Source of the DNA: Dermatemys mawii
Lineage: Eukaryota > Chordata > Testudines > Dermatemydidae
DNA length: 64,000 nt
NCBI GenBank assembly: GCA_007922305.1
Contig: ML677366.1
Span: 14,118,489-14,182,488, forward strand
Reading direction: 5' to 3'
Shown: positions 60,694 to 64,000 of the stretch, piece by piece
Layout: every line of letters begins with the position of its first letter
How positions within the stretch are numbered: the stretch's first letter is position 1
The notes under the pieces: generated by a model
What the model was told of the DNA's origin: nothing
What the model saw: the letters and a program-made list of their open reading frames with translations, nothing else
Database searches by the model: none
Translations under genes and position numbers: made by a program

Positions 60694-62163
60694 GAGTCAA
60701 GTGATCTCTTTCCTCCTTTAGCATTTTCACTAGTAATAAAGGTCAAATTCTCCCCCAGTTATCCCTGTAAAGCCCCATTCCCTTCAAATTATGCCTCCGG
60801 TACCTCTTGCCTTTCATTGGGGCTGCATGAGTATAAATGACTGGCTCTGCGACTGGAATGTTGAAAACAATTCTGCTGATGATGCACAAGGAACAGCCTC
60901 GAGCGCACTCTCTCTCCGCTCTGTTGAGCTCATAAGGTAAAGAGCAGTAAAAACTTGTTTTAGTCACTAAAGTCAGCAGATATGAATATATGCAAGGAGC
61001 AAATCTCCAGAGTAAGAAGCTGCATTTTTACACAGCCACTTTCATTGTACTTTATATGTATATTGCAAGCAGGAAGCAGGCAAGCAAGTGGGAGTGCTGT
61101 GGAAAGAGGGAATTGGCAAGGACAATGCTGTGAAGAAATACATTTTCTGTATCATTTCAGTGATGGCACAAGCCACACTTCAATGAATTTAGATGTATTA
61201 GTTTAAGGAACTGTTGGGGTTTTTTTCCTGGAATCTCTAGAGAACCAGTATCTGTTCTAATGAGTGTGCCCCTCTGCAATCATTGATTTTATGCTGAGTA
61301 ACGCAAACAAGCTTGTGCAAATCTTTACTATGAAAAATGATGCTGTAAATATTGTAATAGGCACCCTCACACTTTTCAATATGCCAGAGTGCTGTAGAAT
61401 TTCTTTGCCCTGACTCACAATGTACTGTCTGATTTCAAACAACTCACGCAGCACAAGATTAAAGTAAAATACCAAACAGGCTTTCAGTAGAAAGATGACA
61501 TGCGATAGGTGCTACCCTGCCAGGAAACTAAAGTCAGTTCAGGTAGCATTAGCCCCAGATCCTGCCCCCAGACCGTAATCTCTGTAATTTGGCTGAGTGC
61601 TGGAGAGCTCCATCAGAGAAGACTCTTCCGATCCTTAGGATGCAGCAGTGCAGTGAAGCACCTTACGACAGGAGTTGGGGACCAACTATAGTAGGATCAG
61701 AGGTGCAACCATCTAATTCACATAGAGGTACCAGGAATTGAAAATGCATAAGACCAGCATCTGCACTGAACAGAGCCTCAACAGGATAGTACAAGGTTGG
61801 GGAGGGAAAGTCCTTGTGACCCCCATAGCACTTGTCCTCATACATAGGATCCTTGAGGTAATAGTGACACCTCCAGGCCTGCCACCCAAGTAGCTGCCAC
61901 TCATGGGCATGCTAGCACATCCTACCCCCACAGAAGCATGCTCCACTCAGTATGGACTCTTGCATCTTACTTCCGTTTTCTACACACACAGCTAAGTACA
62001 CGTCCACTGAGGGACAAGGTGGGGATTTGGGCTGTACTATATAAACAATGATTTATTTTTATTATCTTTCAAAACCTCAGTGCAGTTTAAACTGGAAAGG
62101 AGAGAATGACTTCACACCCCATTCATTTGCCCTTCCATATAGACTTTCTCCTTCTTCTCTGCA
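60694..62163. other. intronic, nothing recognised
   Basis: No exon or repeat was identified within the presumed MTHFS intron. Confidence 0.45.
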
Positions 62164-62578
62164 ATGTACACAAAAAAGACCATTATCAATGTCAACTATG
62201 AGGCTGCCAAAGTAGGATTAAAAATCAGTGAAAAGAAAATGAAAGTCATGATCTTTAAGAGAGGAATCAGCAATGACAGAGTGTATGTGATTAAGAGTGA
62301 AGAATACAGCAGAGTTAACGAGTCTATACATCTTGGAAGCACAAGCAGTGCTGATGGCCGTCTCCATAAGGAGGTGAAAGCAAGAACTGGAAAGCAAGTG
62401 GAGTTTTTCAAAACTGGCAAATATTTGGAAAAATAAGAAACCAAGATACCATACAAGAACCAAGATAAAGTTATACAGTGTTATTGTGACCCTCACATAG
62501 TTACATGCGTCTGAAACTTGACATAAAGATGCTTGTGGAGAATACTTGGTGTCAGCTGCTGGGATAAAGTTATTAAAG

Positions 62579-62896
62579 CAGAACCTCACAGTTACAAACA
62601 TCTCGGGAATGGAGGTTGTTCGTAACTCTGAAATGTTCGTAACTTTGAACAAAGCATTATAGTTGTTCTTTCAAAAGTTTACAACTGAACATTGACTTAA
62701 TACAGATTTGAAACATTACTATGAAGAAGAAAAATGCTGCTCTCCCTTTTTTTTAGTAGTTTATGTTTAACAAAGTACTGTACTGTATTTCCTTTTTGGT
62801 CTCTGCTGCTGCCTGATTGTATACTTCCAATTCCAAATGAAGTGTGCGGTTGACTGGTCAGTTTGTAACTCTGGTGTTTGTAATTCTGAAGTTCCA
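62579..62896. mobile_element. MITE with 'gaacctcagagttac' ends
   Basis: The left end 'gaacctcacagttacaaaca' pairs with the right end 'tgtttgtaattctgaagttc'. A second inverted copy of the motif lies inside each end ('gttcgtaactctga', 'gtttgtaactctgg'). I recognise it as a turtle repeat. The target duplication is not clear. It sits inside the LINE. Confidence 0.6.
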
Positions 62897-62940
62897 TTGT
62901 GATGCTGATGTGTTATAAAGGACCGGTCAACAGACTATAG

Positions 62941-63247
62941 TGGGGTCGGCAACCTTTCGGCAGTGGTGTGCCAAGTCTTCATTTATTCTCTCTAATTTAA
63001 GTTTTGCATGTTAGTAATACATTTTAACATCTTTAGAATGTTTCTTTCTATAGGTCTATAATATACAACTAAACTATTGTTGTATATAAAGTAAACAAGG
63101 GTTTTAAAATGTTGAAGTTTCATTTAAAATTAAATTAAAATGCAAAGCCCCCCAGACACAGTGGCCAGGACCCGGGCAGTGTGAGTGCCACTGGAAAACA
63201 GCTCGCATGCCACCTTTGGCATATGTGCCATAGGTTGCCTACCCCTG
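62941..63247. mobile_element. hAT-type MITE inside the LINE
   Basis: The left end 'tggggtcggcaacctttcgg' (one base lost from the usual 'caggggtcgg') pairs with the right end 'ataggttgcctacccctg'. The 8-bp duplication is 'gactatag' (62933-62940) and 'aactatag' (63248-63255), with one mismatch. The 307-bp body is AT-rich and non-coding. Confidence 0.82.
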
Positions 63248-63579
63248 AACTATAGTGACAATGATCCAAGAAAGAAGGATAAAGCGGTTTGGCCATGTTG
63301 TATTGATGTCAAATAACTGTATTCCTTGACAAAACCTTGACCGGATACCACATGGAGGAAGAGGGAAAAGAGGAGGACAACCGACGACATGTGAGAACAC
63401 CACTGAGAAAAATGTCAGTGTCATGGAAACGGACTACGAGGAAGCAAGAAACATGGCATTAGATATATGAAGGAAGAAACACTGGGTTGTCTCGTGTCAC
63501 AAGGCATGAGAACATTTAATAAAATAATACATAAAATAGATAATGTGCAGTATTCACTGCCTACTTATACAATAATATA

Positions 63580-63806
63580 TTGCACTGATATAGCATCTGC
63601 CTTCCAAGGACTTTATACTTTACAAACATTAAACAAGTTTCACAGCACCCCAATGAGTTTGGAAAGTACAATCACAATTTAACAGATGGGCAAAATAAGG
63701 CATAAAGGGGTGAAGTGATTTGCCCAAGGATTTGACAAATCAGTGGTAAAGTCATAGAAACAGGTACGCAGGTTTCCAGTCCCCTGACCTAATCACTGTT
63801 AGGTCA
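63580..63806 (+). repeat. MIR-type SINE
   Basis: 'actttatactttacaaacat', 'aatttaacagatgggcaaaa', 'gaagtgatttgcccaaggat' and 'ccagtcccctgacctaatca' follow the MIR order from core to tail. Confidence 0.7.
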
Positions 63807-64000
63807 CAGTCACTGTCAGTGGTGGGTTGAAGCAGAGATACCATTCTAAGCTGATTTAAATAGTGATATAAGGCTACGTTTCCTCTTACTGCTGTGGTGG
63901 ATTTGCCTTCATTAGGCTGTGTGAAGCCATGATCTCACATCCTCCCACCCCTTCTGTCCCATCTGGGGCTTCGTATTTGCTGTAAGGATCAGGGAAAGAG

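Larger units (their letters stand above)
62164..63480 (+). repeat. decayed RTE-like LINE, split by two DNA elements
   Basis: 62164-62436 encodes part of a reverse transcriptase: EAAKVGLKISEKKMKVM and later HLGSTSSADGRLHKEVKAR. These match the thumb-proximal region of RTE-type (BovB-like) LINEs. The family's C-terminal portion resumes at about 63262 with IKRFGHVV and GGRGKRGGQPTT in another frame. Between them lie two DNA elements. Stops and frame changes show it is long dead. Confidence 0.7.

Noticed and set aside
57664..64000. MTHFS exon 2 within the window
   Set aside because: I looked for the expected conserved middle part of the protein on the minus strand and found no matching frame, so it probably lies outside the window.

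Overview
This looks like a gene-poor stretch of a reptile genome, most probably a turtle. The inference rests on the repeat library: CR1-type LINE 3' ends, a Penelope-like element, MIR/CORE-type SINEs, hAT, Harbinger and CACTG-ended DNA transposons, and short foldback elements built around a 'cattgacttcaatgg' core. All naming is by recognition; no database was searched.

Only one conserved host gene is visible. The last coding exon of MTHFS (5-formyltetrahydrofolate cyclo-ligase) lies on the minus strand at 57440-57663, with a likely poly(A) signal near 57200. The window to its right (57664-64000) would be its intron. I found no second exon, so the rest of the gene probably lies beyond base 64000. 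The 57 kb to the left reads as intergenic DNA.

The best find is at 24985-27507. It is a 2.5-kb DNA transposon with CACTG...CAGTG ends, imperfect terminal inverted repeats of over 100 bp, a TTA target duplication, and one uninterrupted 555-codon reading frame. The protein has paired cysteines resembling a ZAD-type zinc fold and candidate catalytic acidic residues. Just to its left (23629-24789) is a Penelope-like retroelement with a GIY-YIG endonuclease end, inverted flanking repeats and a 12-bp target duplication. Its frame is broken by one stop.

Other elements with both ends visible are: hAT-type elements at 11970-12279, 12980-13292, 34853-35040 and 62941-63247 (8-bp duplications); a Harbinger derivative at 37734-38589; a solo LTR at 40851-41639 (5-bp duplication GTAAG); a MITE at 60419-60690; and a nested SINE/LTR/MITE stack at 33185-34565. 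CR1 fragments occur on both strands, and a decayed RTE-like LINE at 62164-63480 has been split by two DNA elements. The remaining sequence is AT-rich non-coding DNA in which I recognise nothing.
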